Shown: piece by piece, positions 1-9,733 of the stretch | How the letters are laid out: the number at the start of each line of letters is the position of its first letter | Position numbering within the stretch: the stretch's first letter is position 1 | Source: Anaerococcus sp. Marseille-P3625 | GTDB lineage: Bacteria; Bacillota; Clostridia; Tissierellales; Peptoniphilaceae | Assembly: GCF_900232825.1 (NCBI RefSeq) | Contig: NZ_OCTP01000010.1 | Span: 248,001 to 312,000 of the forward strand | Reading direction: 5' to 3' | Length of the DNA stretch: 64,000 bases | The notes under the pieces: generated by a model | The model's input: the letters and a program-made list of their open reading frames with translations, nothing else | Database searches by the model: none | Told to the model about the DNA's origin: nothing | Translations under genes and position numbers: made by a program

Positions 1-17
1 AATAAAGGAGTATCTAG

Positions 18-1343
18 GTGGAAATTAAAATTAATCCCAAGCAAGCACAAAATATAATAAAATCTTTGGAAGGTGGAGTAGTACCAGAAATTGGAGTAGA
101 GCATCTTTTGGTTGGCAGAAACAAAGAAGTTAGTGAAGTTATAAATATTTTAGATACAATTGCTGATGGCGGTTCTGATATAAGATTTTGGGTTGGAGAT
201 TTTGGATCTGGCAAAAGTTTTATGCTAAGCACTATAGAAAATTTGGCATTACAAAAAGATTTTGTCGTTTCTACTTTAGATTTGAATCCTTCAAGAAGAT
301 TTTATGCTACAGATAGAAAAGCGGTTGCCTTATATAGTGAAATAATTGATAATATCAAAACAAAAGCAATAAAAAACGGCAATGTTCTTGATGCTATTAT
401 AGAAACATGGATAAATCAACTTTCTCAAAATCTTTCTGCATCAAAAAATATCGAAATTGAACAAGTTTTAGCTGGAAAATATCAAGATGAAATCAAAAAT
501 CAAATATATGAAACTCTTGCAAAATTTAAGGCTGTCGGTCTATCTTATGAATTTGGACAAGCTTTAGTTAAATATTACGAGGGTTTTATTAGCGATAACA
601 GAATCCTAAGAACCAACGCCATAAGATGGCTAAGAGGAGATATAAGCACAAAAACTGAGTCCAAAAAATTTCTTGGAATCAATCAAATAATTACAGACGA
701 TAATTATTTTCAGGCAGTAAAAAATATGAGTGAATTATTTCTTGAAATCGGATACAAGGGTTTCGTAATTAATTTTGACGAGGCGGTAAATCTCTACAAA
801 TTACCATATTCTGTAACCAGAGAAAGAAATTATGAGAGAGTTTTAAACATTTATAATGAAACTAAATCCAATCAAGCTAGGGGCTTATTTGTAAATTTTG
901 GAGCGACTAGAAAAACAGTTTTCGATACAAATAGGGGAATGGCTTCTTATGGAGCCTTAAAAGGTAGACTTGGAGATGAAGATAGCTTAGATAATAAGCT
1001 CATTAATACCAACAAAACAGTTTTGCCTTTAAAACCTTTGACCAATGAGGAAATTTATACTTTGCTTGAAAATTTACTAAATGTATATAATGTAAATTAC
1101 AAAGAAATGATAGAAATTAGCCATGAAGAGATAATAATGTATATGCAAGGACAGCTAAATAGGCCGGGTGCTGATGAATTTTTAACGCCAAGAGCTGTAA
1201 TAAAAGATTTTATAGAAATTCTTGATCTAAAAAGACAAAATCCTGATGAAGATATTAAGGATATTATCAATATGAAATTTAAAAATCTGACAAGTGTAAA
1301 CAAGGATCCAGATAATTTGGATGATGATATAGAGATAATATGA
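18..1343 (+). CDS. P-loop ATPase, BrxD/DUF2791-like
   Basis: A 441-residue ATP-binding protein that probably acts as the NTPase partner of the helicase encoded next. The Walker A motif GDFGSGKS lies at residues 60-67 and a Walker B-like segment ending INFDEA at 251-256, with two acidic residues as in AAA/STAND-type ATPases. The N-terminal pattern (short helix, then a VGR motif before the P-loop) matches BrxD/DUF2791 proteins of BREX type 2 and of TerB-linked cassettes. The start is GTG at 18, preceded by AAAGGAG at 4-10. The stop overlaps the helicase start in an ATGA, so the two are translationally coupled. Any third cassette gene would lie left of the window. The ATPase call is firm; the pathway is inference. 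Confidence 0.8.
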   Translation: MEIKINPKQAQNIIKSLEGGVVPEIGVEHLLVGRNKEVSEVINILDTIADGGSDIRFWVGDFGSGKSFMLSTIENLALQKDFVVSTLDLNPSRRFYATDRKAVALYSEIIDNIKTKAIKNGNVLDAIIETWINQLSQNLSASKNIEIEQVLAGKYQDEIKNQIYETLAKFKAVGLSYEFGQALVKYYEGFISDNRILRTNAIRWLRGDISTKTESKKFLGINQIITDDNYFQAVKNMSELFLEIGYKGFVINFDEAVNLYKLPYSVTRERNYERVLNIYNETKSNQARGLFVNFGATRKTVFDTNRGMASYGALKGRLGDEDSLDNKLINTNKTVLPLKPLTNEEIYTLLENLLNVYNVNYKEMIEISHEEIIMYMQGQLNRPGADEFLTPRAVIKDFIEILDLKRQNPDEDIKDIINMKFKNLTSVNKDPDNLDDDIEII

Positions 1344-3436
1344 CAGATTCTTATAGCTTATTAAATAGAGATTTAAGATTTTATATACACGAAAAAGGCT
1401 GGCCATCTCTAACAAAAATTCAAAATGCCTCAATAAAAGCTTTTTATACAACAAATAACAACTTAATCTTATCTGCTCCAACAGCTTCTGGAAAAACTGA
1501 AGCTTGTTTTTTGCCTGCCATAAGCAAGGTTAGCACTTGGGATAAGGGAATAAAAATTTTATATGTTTCGCCTTTAATCGCCCTAATTAATGATCAATTC
1601 AAAAGAATTAGCGATATGTGTTTGGATATGGATATTCCAATAACATCCTGGCACGGAGAAGCAAGTCAAAGCAAAAAAGAAAAAATAATTGAAAATCCGA
1701 GAGGAATTGTCCTAATAACACCAGAATCCATAGAAGCAATGCTTGTCAACAAATCTGAGCTTGCAAAAACATTTTTTTTGGATGTTGAATATATAATCGT
1801 CGATGAAATCCATAGCTTTTTGTTTGGAAATAGGGGTTTGCAATTAAAATCTCTCCTTGAACGAATTTTAAGATATACATACAATATTCCAAGAATGATT
1901 GGCTTATCAGCGACAATTGGCGAAGATAATTATGATTTAGCCAAAGAATTTTTTAACAATGGCCTAGACACAAATATTTTAGTAGACAAAAGCAGAAACG
2001 ACCTTGATTTTACAATCGATTATTTTAATACAGAAAAAGTTTCGCTAGATGTTATAAGTAAACTAAGAGAATATGCCCTTGATGGTCCTATGTTAATTTT
2101 TCCAAATTCAAGAGATAAGGTCGAAACAATAGCAGTAAAACTTAATCAATTATTTAAAGAAAAAGGCGAAGATATAAAAGTTTTTGCCCACCATTCATCA
2201 GTTAGTAAGCAAAAAAGATCAGAAATTGAAAATTTTGCCAAAGAAGCCAAAAAAGAAAAATTTGCCATTTGTGCAACTTCTACACTAGAGCTTGGCATAG
2301 ATATTGGTGCTGTAGCAAGTGTTAGCCAATACGGTTCAGCTCATAATGCCTTAACACTCGCTCAAAGACTAGGAAGAAGTGGAAGAATTTCAAAAACATC
2401 AATCTTACATCAAATTTCAACAAATCCATGGGAATTACTAGAATCTCTTGCAACAATAAAACTTTATCAAGATTCAATTCTCGATCCAATAGAGAAAACT
2501 GCAAAAGCCTACGATGTATTTGCCCACCAAGTTTTATCAAGCTTACTTGAAAATTTTGGAATGGATATAGATGAATATAAATATTTAAATAAAACATTGA
2601 CTAGTTTTTCTGACATTACAGATGAAGAATTTGAAAAAATTTCTGAATTTTTGCAAAAAGAAGGCTACATAGAAATTATAGAAAACCAAGTGATAGCAGG
2701 AACAGCTATAGAAAAACTAATGATAAAGGGAAATTTTTATAATCAATTTGTATTAAGTGGAATTTATAATGTCTATAATGATAAGGGCAAAATTGGAGAA
2801 TTAGAAATAAGACCGGAAGTACAAGTTGATAGCAATATATATTTGGCTGGCTCAATCTGGAGAATTACTCAAATTCTATACAAAAATAAAAAAATTTTAG
2901 TAGAAAAAGCCAATGCTGGCAAGGCACCAAAATTTTCTGGAATTGGAGATATGGATGTTTCAAAACTTGTTAGAAACAAAATGAAAGAAATTTTAAAAAA
3001 TCCAGACAAAATTTTCGATAATGACGAGATTAATGAAGTAATAGATAATTTGAAAGAAGAATTTTCAGATGATGATTACTTGTTTGTAGCTGGAAAAGAT
3101 CAGATCTCTCTTAGAACTTTTCAAAGCTCAAAGGTAAATAGAACACTTGCAATTATGCTAAATATAGCTTCAAATAGCAAAAAATTTATAAATGATGAGG
3201 TTGATTCATCAATAAAAGGACCTGATATTATCAGATATTTTGATGAAATAAGAATAAAAAAGATAGAAAAAAAAGATATTTTTAAATTTTTTAAGGAAAA
3301 TGAGCTATTCTTACAAACATACCTTAATGCCAATAAATACATGGTTTTAGTGCCTGATGATTTAAAAATTGATTACATAATAAGAAATAGATTAGATTTT
3401 GAAGCCTGCTACAAATATTTAGCAATAGAAAATTAA
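1340..3436 (+). CDS. Lhr-like superfamily 2 DEAD/DEAH helicase (BrxHI-like)
   Basis: A 698-residue superfamily 2 helicase. Motif I (APTASGKT) is near residues 46-53, motif II is DEIH at 155-158, motif III SAT at 190-192, and motif VI QRLGRSGR at 342-349, preceded by an ELGIDIG motif V. About 350 residues follow the two RecA-like domains, as in Lhr/BrxHI-type helicases, and probably include winged-helix elements. It overlaps the upstream ATPase gene by 4 bases. This ATPase-helicase pairing is known from BREX type 2 (BrxD-BrxHI) and from TerB-containing DNA-processing cassettes. No methylase, PglZ or PglX homologue is visible here, so which system it belongs to cannot be settled from this window. 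Confidence 0.82.
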   Translation: MTDSYSLLNRDLRFYIHEKGWPSLTKIQNASIKAFYTTNNNLILSAPTASGKTEACFLPAISKVSTWDKGIKILYVSPLIALINDQFKRISDMCLDMDIPITSWHGEASQSKKEKIIENPRGIVLITPESIEAMLVNKSELAKTFFLDVEYIIVDEIHSFLFGNRGLQLKSLLERILRYTYNIPRMIGLSATIGEDNYDLAKEFFNNGLDTNILVDKSRNDLDFTIDYFNTEKVSLDVISKLREYALDGPMLIFPNSRDKVETIAVKLNQLFKEKGEDIKVFAHHSSVSKQKRSEIENFAKEAKKEKFAICATSTLELGIDIGAVASVSQYGSAHNALTLAQRLGRSGRISKTSILHQISTNPWELLESLATIKLYQDSILDPIEKTAKAYDVFAHQVLSSLLENFGMDIDEYKYLNKTLTSFSDITDEEFEKISEFLQKEGYIEIIENQVIAGTAIEKLMIKGNFYNQFVLSGIYNVYNDKGKIGELEIRPEVQVDSNIYLAGSIWRITQILYKNKKILVEKANAGKAPKFSGIGDMDVSKLVRNKMKEILKNPDKIFDNDEINEVIDNLKEEFSDDDYLFVAGKDQISLRTFQSSKVNRTLAIMLNIASNSKKFINDEVDSSIKGPDIIRYFDEIRIKKIEKKDIFKFFKENELFLQTYLNANKYMVLVPDDLKIDYIIRNRLDFEACYKYLAIEN

Positions 3437-3528
3437 AATTAAGATATTTTATGATTTCTTACAAAACTTGTAATTAAATTTAATATTATATCGTGATATC
3501 CTTAAGATACAAAGAAAGGAAGGATATT

Positions 3529-4266
3529 ATGAAAATAATAAAAACTTTATTGGCTATAGGTGCAATAGCTCTAACAGGTGGATTTTTATTAAGCACAAAT
3601 AATAACGACAAAGAAGATGAAAATGAACAAAAAAGAGAAGAAGTAAAAGAAATCATAGAAAATGCAGATGAAACCACAAGAGAATTTATCGATGTTTTGT
3701 TAAACAAAGAGGAGAAAAGTGAAGTTTGCTATTGGAATGTAAAATCAGATGATGGCAAAATTGATTATACTTTGATAAAAGCTTACGATAAAGACGGAAA
3801 AATTGTAATCGATGGATCTTACAAGGATAATAGAGGTTATATATTTATTAAAAATGGCGAAGAATCTTATTCACTAAATTTAGAAAAAAATATATACATC
3901 AAAAATAATGTCGATAATTTTAATGCTGATCAAAGTACAGGCCCAAATTCTCTATCTTATAAGGAAAAGTGCATTTATGATGCCTTAGCCATAGAAGAAT
4001 GTTTTAAGGGAAAAAGAGAAGAAGTTTTGGAGAAAACTGATTATGGCTTTAAAAAAACTATAAAAGATGATTTAAACTATGGCTATTACTTATATGATGA
4101 AAATGGAGATCTATTTGAAACTTATTTAGAAAATAGTGAGGGGAATATAACTACAAAATTAATCGATAAGTCTAATGACATTGAAGGAATTTACAATCAA
4201 TTCTATAGCTTAATGGAAAATATGCAAGAAGCAGAAGATTTTGCAGCGGTAAAAGAAGATCATTAA
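3529..4266 (+). CDS. Exported, membrane-anchored protein of unknown function
   Basis: I do not recognise this 245-residue protein. It begins with a basic n-region and a hydrophobic stretch (about residues 5-21), giving an uncleaved anchor or a signal peptide; there is no lipobox cysteine. A highly charged K/E-rich segment follows, then a region of mixed strands. An in-frame GTG exists at 3493, but the AAAGGAAGG ribosome site at about 3515-3523 points to ATG 3529. It lies only 30 bases upstream of the Bce-type ABC ATPase on the same strand, so it may be co-transcribed and serve as an envelope accessory of that module. That role is inference from position only. Confidence 0.7.
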   Translation: MKIIKTLLAIGAIALTGGFLLSTNNNDKEDENEQKREEVKEIIENADETTREFIDVLLNKEEKSEVCYWNVKSDDGKIDYTLIKAYDKDGKIVIDGSYKDNRGYIFIKNGEESYSLNLEKNIYIKNNVDNFNADQSTGPNSLSYKEKCIYDALAIEECFKGKREEVLEKTDYGFKKTIKDDLNYGYYLYDENGDLFETYLENSEGNITTKLIDKSNDIEGIYNQFYSLMENMQEAEDFAAVKEDH

Positions 4267-4296
4267 ATTAGAAGCCAAAGTCTATAAGAGGAAAAA

Positions 4297-5049
4297 ATGG
4301 AAATAAAAAAAATATTAGAAGTTAAATACTTAAATAAAATATACGGCTTTGGCAAAAACTCTCAGAAAGCAGTAAATGATGTAAGTTTTGATCTGTTGGA
4401 TGGTGAATTTTTGGGGATAATGGGAACTAGTGGGTCTGGGAAAACTAGTATTTTAAATATGATTGCAGCAATAACTAAGGCAAGTAATGGCGAAATTATT
4501 TACAAAGGAGAAGAGCTTTCTAGTTTTTCTAAGAAAAAATTATTAACGTATAGAGGAAATGAAGTTTCTTATATTTTTCAAGATTTTAGATTGATTGAAA
4601 GCTTAACATCCCTAGAAAATATCATTATTCCCCAAAAAATTCACGATAAGGAAATTGATTTTGAAAATATTTACAAATTGGCAAGAGAATTAGAAATATA
4701 TGAGATTTTAAATAAATATCCAAATAAATTATCTGGCGGAGAAAAACAAAGAGTTTCAGCCCTTAGAGCTTTAGCAATTAATCCTCAAATAATTTTGGCT
4801 GATGAGCCAACTGGAGCTTTAGATTCTTACAATTCAAAAAAACTTTTAGAAATACTAAAGGGATTTAATCAAACATACAAAAAAAGCATAATAATGGTAA
4901 CTCACGATAGCTATGCAGCAAGCTTTTGCCAAAGAATACTATTTCTTAAAGATGGCAGAATTTATAACGAAATTAGCAAAGATGATGATGAAAATCAAAG
5001 AGAATACTTAAATAGGATAACTCTTTCAAGCAAACAAATAATAAAATGA
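4297..5049 (+). CDS. ABC transporter ATP-binding protein, BceA-like
   Basis: A 250-residue ABC ATPase of the MacB/BceA branch that powers peptide-antibiotic detoxification together with the following FtsX-type permease. Walker A GTSGSGKT is at residues 43-50, the signature LSGGE at 145-149, Walker B ILADE at 166-170 and the H-loop histidine near 203. Ribosome site AAGAGG precedes ATG 4297. The stop overlaps the permease start (ATGA), and the permease is followed directly by a response regulator and a short sensor kinase. That four-gene order is typical of Bce-type modules, where the transporter itself is the sensor. The substrate (bacitracin, a lantibiotic or another lipid II-targeting peptide) cannot be read from sequence. 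Confidence 0.88.
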   Translation: MEIKKILEVKYLNKIYGFGKNSQKAVNDVSFDLLDGEFLGIMGTSGSGKTSILNMIAAITKASNGEIIYKGEELSSFSKKKLLTYRGNEVSYIFQDFRLIESLTSLENIIIPQKIHDKEIDFENIYKLARELEIYEILNKYPNKLSGGEKQRVSALRALAINPQIILADEPTGALDSYNSKKLLEILKGFNQTYKKSIIMVTHDSYAASFCQRILFLKDGRIYNEISKDDDENQREYLNRITLSSKQIIK

Positions 5050-6944
5050 CAAATACGGAAAAAATCAGCTTTAATAAAAATATAATAAAATCTAAAGAAA
5101 ATATTATAAATATCTTAATTCTTGTAGTTTCAACTATTTCTTTTTATTCATTGCTTGCTATTTCAAACAATGAATTGTTTATAAATATTTATGATGCTAA
5201 CAAAAAATCTTTGCTTATAGAGCTACTTTCCATAAATATAATATCATTTGTATTAATTTCAATACTTATTATTTATAGCAATCTAATAAATTTAAAAAGC
5301 AAGCGTTATGATATCAACGTTCTTTTGCTTAATGGAATTGGCTTTAAGAAATTATTTAAAATTTTACTAAAAGACCAATTAGGGAAATTTTTCGTATCTC
5401 TTAGTCTTGGTTTGGTTTTGGGAGTTTTTTTATCCGAATTTCTAAATCTTACCATGGTAAAAATTTTTAACCTTAATATCTATGATTATAATTTCAATAT
5501 TTCGCAAAGAGCTTTTCTTATAACTATTTTTCTTATAGCAATTTTAGAAGTTATTTCTGTTTTTATTTTTACAAAAAAAGTAACAGGCAAATATCCTGGG
5601 GATAAAATTTTAAAAAATAAAAGAACTTCAAGCTTTTTGATTATTTTAATAATGGTTGTCCTTGGATCTTTAGCCACATTTGCTAATTTAATATTTAGAG
5701 AAGAAATTATATTTATCATAATTACAAATTTTATCCTATTATTTTTAACATATAATATTTTTTTACTCTTGCTAAGAAAATCAAACATTTTATTAAATAG
5801 TCAATTTAAATTTTTTATAAAAACAAATAAAATCCTAGTCTTTTTAATTTTAATTATGCTTAGCCTATCCATTATAATGATATTTAAAGGATGTGTAAAT
5901 CTTTATAATGTAGAGACAGATGGAAAACAAAGACCAGATTTTACCGTAGTTTCAAATGAAATTAACAAAGAAGACCTTTATAAAATTGAATCAATCAATA
6001 AATACGTCAAATATATTTATCCTATAAAACTTACTAAAGAAGTTAGTGTAAATGAGGAAGAATTTTTATATAAATATTTTACACCCAAAAATATATATGT
6101 GGAAAGTGTAAGAAATCTAAGTGTAATAAATTTTTCAACTTACAAATCTTCCTTTAAAAATAGCAATATAGATAAACTTGATGATGATCAGGCGATTTTT
6201 TTATATGACAGATTTTGGAAAGAAATAAATATAAATGTCGACTCAATATTAAGTGCTCAAACTAGCAAAATAACAATAGAAGCAAATCAATTTGAAATAA
6301 TTCATGTAGATAAGGAAGATAATTTATTTGCTAATGACATACTTGCTAGCACAGATGTTTATGTCCTTAGTGATGAGATTTATGAAAAATTTTTTAACAA
6401 TGAAATTTATGGATATAACCTAATTTTAAAAGAGAATATCTTGGGAAATCTTGATAATAACAAGATTGCAGAAATACTTAGAGAAGATTTACTTAACTTA
6501 CATTTAAGATTTGAAAGTAAAGTTTGGATGCTAAAAAATAATTATACAGAAATTTTGCGATATATCTATACTTTATTTTACATGGCGACAATATTATTTT
6601 TTGTAGGATGTTCTTTTTTGATAATTAGTATCTATAATTTTATATTAGATAACAAAAATACTTACAAAATCCTAAAAGATTTGGGAGAAACTGCTGAATC
6701 TTTATCAGAAATGTTAAAAAAATTGATTAATTTAATCTTCCTTCTTATAATTATTGTAATATTAGCGGAATTTGCCCTAAATATTTTATTTAATCAAATG
6801 ACTGGAATTTGGAATATTTATAGTTACGACCTGTCTAATTTTAGGGAAATTATTGCTATAATTACAATAATCAGCCTTTTAATTTTGATAATTATTAGAA
6901 AGATAATTTTTAAAATATCTGTAGTTGTGGTGGAGGATCTTTGA
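5046..6944 (+). CDS. FtsX-like ABC permease, BceB-like
   Basis: A 632-residue polytopic membrane protein. About six or more hydrophobic helices occupy residues 15-290. A hydrophilic domain of roughly 200 residues (about 290-500) follows, and three C-terminal helices close the protein. This is the BceB layout: FtsX-type helices plus a large extracellular domain that recognises the peptide-antibiotic target complex and signals to the BceS-type kinase. It starts in an ATGA overlap with the ATPase and its stop is 2 bases before the response regulator start. Family membership is firm; the ligand is unknown. Confidence 0.85.
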   Translation: MTNTEKISFNKNIIKSKENIINILILVVSTISFYSLLAISNNELFINIYDANKKSLLIELLSINIISFVLISILIIYSNLINLKSKRYDINVLLLNGIGFKKLFKILLKDQLGKFFVSLSLGLVLGVFLSEFLNLTMVKIFNLNIYDYNFNISQRAFLITIFLIAILEVISVFIFTKKVTGKYPGDKILKNKRTSSFLIILIMVVLGSLATFANLIFREEIIFIIITNFILLFLTYNIFLLLLRKSNILLNSQFKFFIKTNKILVFLILIMLSLSIIMIFKGCVNLYNVETDGKQRPDFTVVSNEINKEDLYKIESINKYVKYIYPIKLTKEVSVNEEEFLYKYFTPKNIYVESVRNLSVINFSTYKSSFKNSNIDKLDDDQAIFLYDRFWKEININVDSILSAQTSKITIEANQFEIIHVDKEDNLFANDILASTDVYVLSDEIYEKFFNNEIYGYNLILKENILGNLDNNKIAEILREDLLNLHLRFESKVWMLKNNYTEILRYIYTLFYMATILFFVGCSFLIISIYNFILDNKNTYKILKDLGETAESLSEMLKKLINLIFLLIIIVILAEFALNILFNQMTGIWNIYSYDLSNFREIIAIITIISLLILIIIRKIIFKISVVVVEDL

Positions 6945-6946
6945 TA

Positions 6947-7618
6947 ATGAAAAAAATTATGATATTAGAAGATGATCAATTTCTAAGAAAAGAACTGATT
7001 AATATTTATAAAGCTAATAATTTTCTTGTAGAATATGTTGAGGATTTTACAAATCCTGTAGAATTTATTTATCAAAAATCTCCAGACTTAGTTATACTAG
7101 ATATAAATTTGCCAAATATTTCTGGCTATGATTTGATTACACAAATAAAAGATACTTCTAAACTACCAATTCTAGTTCTAACCAGTAGAAATACCTTAGA
7201 GGATGAATTAAATAGTTTAAATCTAGGAGCAGATGAATTTATTAATAAACCTGTATCAGCCAAAAGATTATTAGCAAGGTCTCTAAAATTATTAAAAATT
7301 TACGATGATTTTAAGGATCAGATAAAAATTAAAGATTTAAGCTTAGAAATATCTACAAATAAAGTTTCCTACAAAAATTCCTACATTATTTTAGCCCAAA
7401 CTGAAGCTGATTTACTTAAATCTCTAATAAAAGCCTACCCTAAAACTTTAAGCAAAGATGAACTTCTAATGGGAACATGGAATACAATATATATAGATGA
7501 AAATATTTTGCCTGTAAATATTGCAAGATTAAGAAAAAAATTAAAGGCCTTGGGTCTTTTTAATGTCATAGAAAATGTAAGATCTGTTGGCTACAGGATA
7601 AATGCTGAGGAAATATGA
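6947..7618 (+). CDS. OmpR-family response regulator, BceR-like
   Basis: A 223-residue response regulator. The receiver domain has the acidic pocket EDD near residues 8-10, phospho-acceptor D52 in VILDINLP, and a lysine in the INKP motif. A C-terminal OmpR-type winged helix contains the usual RLRKKL recognition-helix region. A TTG at 6941 overlaps the permease stop, but GGAGG at 6932-6936 is better spaced for ATG 6947, which I chose. It overlaps the kinase gene by 4 bases. It probably activates its own operon or another resistance transporter when the transporter-kinase complex senses a peptide antibiotic. Confidence 0.88.
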   Translation: MKKIMILEDDQFLRKELINIYKANNFLVEYVEDFTNPVEFIYQKSPDLVILDINLPNISGYDLITQIKDTSKLPILVLTSRNTLEDELNSLNLGADEFINKPVSAKRLLARSLKLLKIYDDFKDQIKIKDLSLEISTNKVSYKNSYIILAQTEADLLKSLIKAYPKTLSKDELLMGTWNTIYIDENILPVNIARLRKKLKALGLFNVIENVRSVGYRINAEEI

Positions 7619-8595
7619 AATTAAGTTTTATAAAAAATTCTAAATTACCATTATTAATATTAACAATCCAATCTTTGATATTTATTTTCATAATGTATCT
7701 ATTAAATGGCAAACTTTTTAATAAAGTTATGTTTTTTATATTATTATCTTATTTTATTGGAGTTGGGATAATTGTATTTGCTGAAATAAATAAAAGCAAA
7801 AAAATAAAAAAATTAATAATCGATTTTGAAAAAGAACCATCTTATAAAACTTTGGACAAATTGTTAAAAGAAGCTGGAGTAGACTATAGAAATATTTTAG
7901 ATGATATTTATATAAAAAATAAAAAAAGAGAAGAAAAATATCAAAGACAAAGAACCGAGCTCTACGATTACAAAGATTTAATTGAAAGATGGGCTCATGA
8001 AATAAAGACTCCTATTTCAATAATAGATTTATTAATAGAAAATCACAAGGAAGAAATTTCAAGATATTTTTTGGAAAGTCTTTCATATGCTAATAGTTCG
8101 CTAAAAGATAATATTAATCGCTTGTTGTATTATGGGAGATATAATGTCAAAAAAATCGACTATAAACTCAAAGACCTAAGTCTTAAAGACGCAATAAATG
8201 AAGCTATGGAGAATTATTATTCGATAATTAACGAAAGAGAGCTAGTTGTAATAGATGAAAGTTTGGATATTAGACTAATCAGTGATTATAATTCGCTTGT
8301 TTTTATAATTTCTCAAGTCCTTAGCAATGCTTGTAAATATGCAAAAAGTAAAATTAAAATCTATAACATAGGCAATATGGAACTTTGCATAGAAGATGAT
8401 GGAGATGGAGTTTATCAAAAAGATTTGGCTTTTATTTTTGAAAAAGCTTATACTGGCAAAAAATCATCAAATACAAGCTCAACAGGCATGGGTCTATATT
8501 TAGCAAAAGTTTATGCAAATGATCTTGGCATAGATTTATCAGTAAAAAACAATGAAAAGGGTAAATTTATAATTTCCTTAAATTTCCAAAAATAA
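7615..8595 (+). CDS. Intramembrane-sensing histidine kinase, BceS-like
   Basis: A 326-residue kinase with two closely spaced transmembrane helices (about residues 11-30 and 36-55) and almost no extracellular loop, the hallmark of intramembrane-sensing kinases that take their signal from an ABC transporter. The H-box WAHEIKTP places the phospho-histidine at 128. The ATP-binding domain shows an N-box (NACKYA), a G1 box (DDGDG) and a G2 box (TGMGL). ATGA overlap with the response regulator couples their translation. A weak hairpin terminator follows at 8597-8619. Family and partner assignment are strong; the inducing peptide is unknown. Confidence 0.9.
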   Translation: MKLSFIKNSKLPLLILTIQSLIFIFIMYLLNGKLFNKVMFFILLSYFIGVGIIVFAEINKSKKIKKLIIDFEKEPSYKTLDKLLKEAGVDYRNILDDIYIKNKKREEKYQRQRTELYDYKDLIERWAHEIKTPISIIDLLIENHKEEISRYFLESLSYANSSLKDNINRLLYYGRYNVKKIDYKLKDLSLKDAINEAMENYYSIINERELVVIDESLDIRLISDYNSLVFIISQVLSNACKYAKSKIKIYNIGNMELCIEDDGDGVYQKDLAFIFEKAYTGKKSSNTSSTGMGLYLAKVYANDLGIDLSVKNNEKGKFIISLNFQK

Positions 8596-8596
8596 G

Positions 8597-8619
8597 CAGA
8601 CTATAAGAGGTCTGTTTTA
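8597..8619 (+). terminator. Probable intrinsic terminator after the Bce module
   Basis: CAGAC (8598-8602) pairs with GTCTG (8610-8614) and is followed by a short T-rich tract. The stem is only 5-6 bp, so termination may be partial. Confidence 0.5.
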
Positions 8620-8700
8620 TTATGAAAACTTTAATAAAACTTAACATATTAATTTATTATAAAGGGTACAATGTTATTAAATATTAGATAAGGGATTAAT

Positions 8701-9714
8701 ATGAAAAAGATTTTTTACCTACTGGCTATTCTTATCCTAACATCTTGTAATTTAAAGACAAAAATGGCCGGTATTAAAGCTATAAATACTAATGATAGTG
8801 GCTATGAAGAAGAATCAAAAATTAATAACGAGAAGGTAATTTTAAAAAGTCCAAAGCTTAAAAATCCAAGTTTTACTGCCCGAAAATTAGATTATCAAAT
8901 AATTAAGCCAGATTTTCTACTTAAATCACGCTTTAAAGATATCAAAACTCAAGATAAATTTGGGAAAATGATGATGGAATATTTCGATGAGGAAAATTTA
9001 ACTTTTTATGTAAGTAGAATTTTAACCGAAGCCATAAAAGATCCAAATGTAAGCTTAAAAACTGATTTTGATGGCAAAATGGAATTTATTAGCGATTTGT
9101 TTTTATTATCTCCTTTTTATTCACAAGGGATGATGGAGCCTTATATTTACTACGATTATTATTTTAATGAAAATACTTTTTATTTAGAAAATAGGGTTGA
9201 ATTGGAAGATTTTACCAAAACTTATATTAGCAAAGAAGAAAAGGAAATTGTAGATAAACAAATAGAAACTCTCGTTGACTATGCTAATAAAAATTATACA
9301 AAAGACTATGACAAAGCCTACTATTTTGCCCAATGGCTTGCAGAAAATAACCAATACCAATATAAGGGTTCTAACAATGACTATATAGAAAATAATATTT
9401 ACGGAGCCTTTGTAAAAGGGAAAAGTCAATGTTCAGGCTTTGCCCAAAGTTTTACGATTCTTTGTCAAAAAGTTGGAATACCATGTTATTCAGTAACAGG
9501 AAATACTGATCATAAATATAAGCCTGACGAATATTCTGCAGATCATCAATGGAATGTTATAAAGTTGGGAGATGATTGGTCCTATGTTGACGTAACTGGA
9601 ATGGCAGCTAATGGCAGCGACTTTTACTATTATTATTTTGATAGATCAAAAAATGAACTCACGGATTATTATATAAGCGAATTTTTTAACGATATTGAAG
9701 ATTATATTAGGTAA
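8701..9714 (+). CDS. Transglutaminase-like lipoprotein
   Basis: A 337-residue lipoprotein with a lipobox LTSC (C16), so it is anchored outside the membrane. The C-terminal third is a transglutaminase-like cysteine-protease fold: SQCSGFAQ supplies C244, DHQWN supplies H282 and YVDVT supplies D297, a complete Cys-His-Asp triad. Residues 30-170 have no motif I recognise. Such secreted transglutaminase-core proteins are usually thought to be proteases or peptidoglycan/protein cross-link enzymes rather than classical transglutaminases. It is 19 bases upstream of the HEPN/nuclease-like gene and probably co-transcribed, though no functional link is evident. Confidence 0.83.
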   Translation: MKKIFYLLAILILTSCNLKTKMAGIKAINTNDSGYEEESKINNEKVILKSPKLKNPSFTARKLDYQIIKPDFLLKSRFKDIKTQDKFGKMMMEYFDEENLTFYVSRILTEAIKDPNVSLKTDFDGKMEFISDLFLLSPFYSQGMMEPYIYYDYYFNENTFYLENRVELEDFTKTYISKEEKEIVDKQIETLVDYANKNYTKDYDKAYYFAQWLAENNQYQYKGSNNDYIENNIYGAFVKGKSQCSGFAQSFTILCQKVGIPCYSVTGNTDHKYKPDEYSADHQWNVIKLGDDWSYVDVTGMAANGSDFYYYYFDRSKNELTDYYISEFFNDIEDYIR

Positions 9715-9733
9715 TTTTAAAGGTAAGGTGTAA

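Noticed and set aside
3493-3528. Upstream GTG start for the exported protein
   Set aside because: The ribosome site AAAGGAAGG lies downstream of it and fits ATG 3529, which also gives a normal signal sequence.
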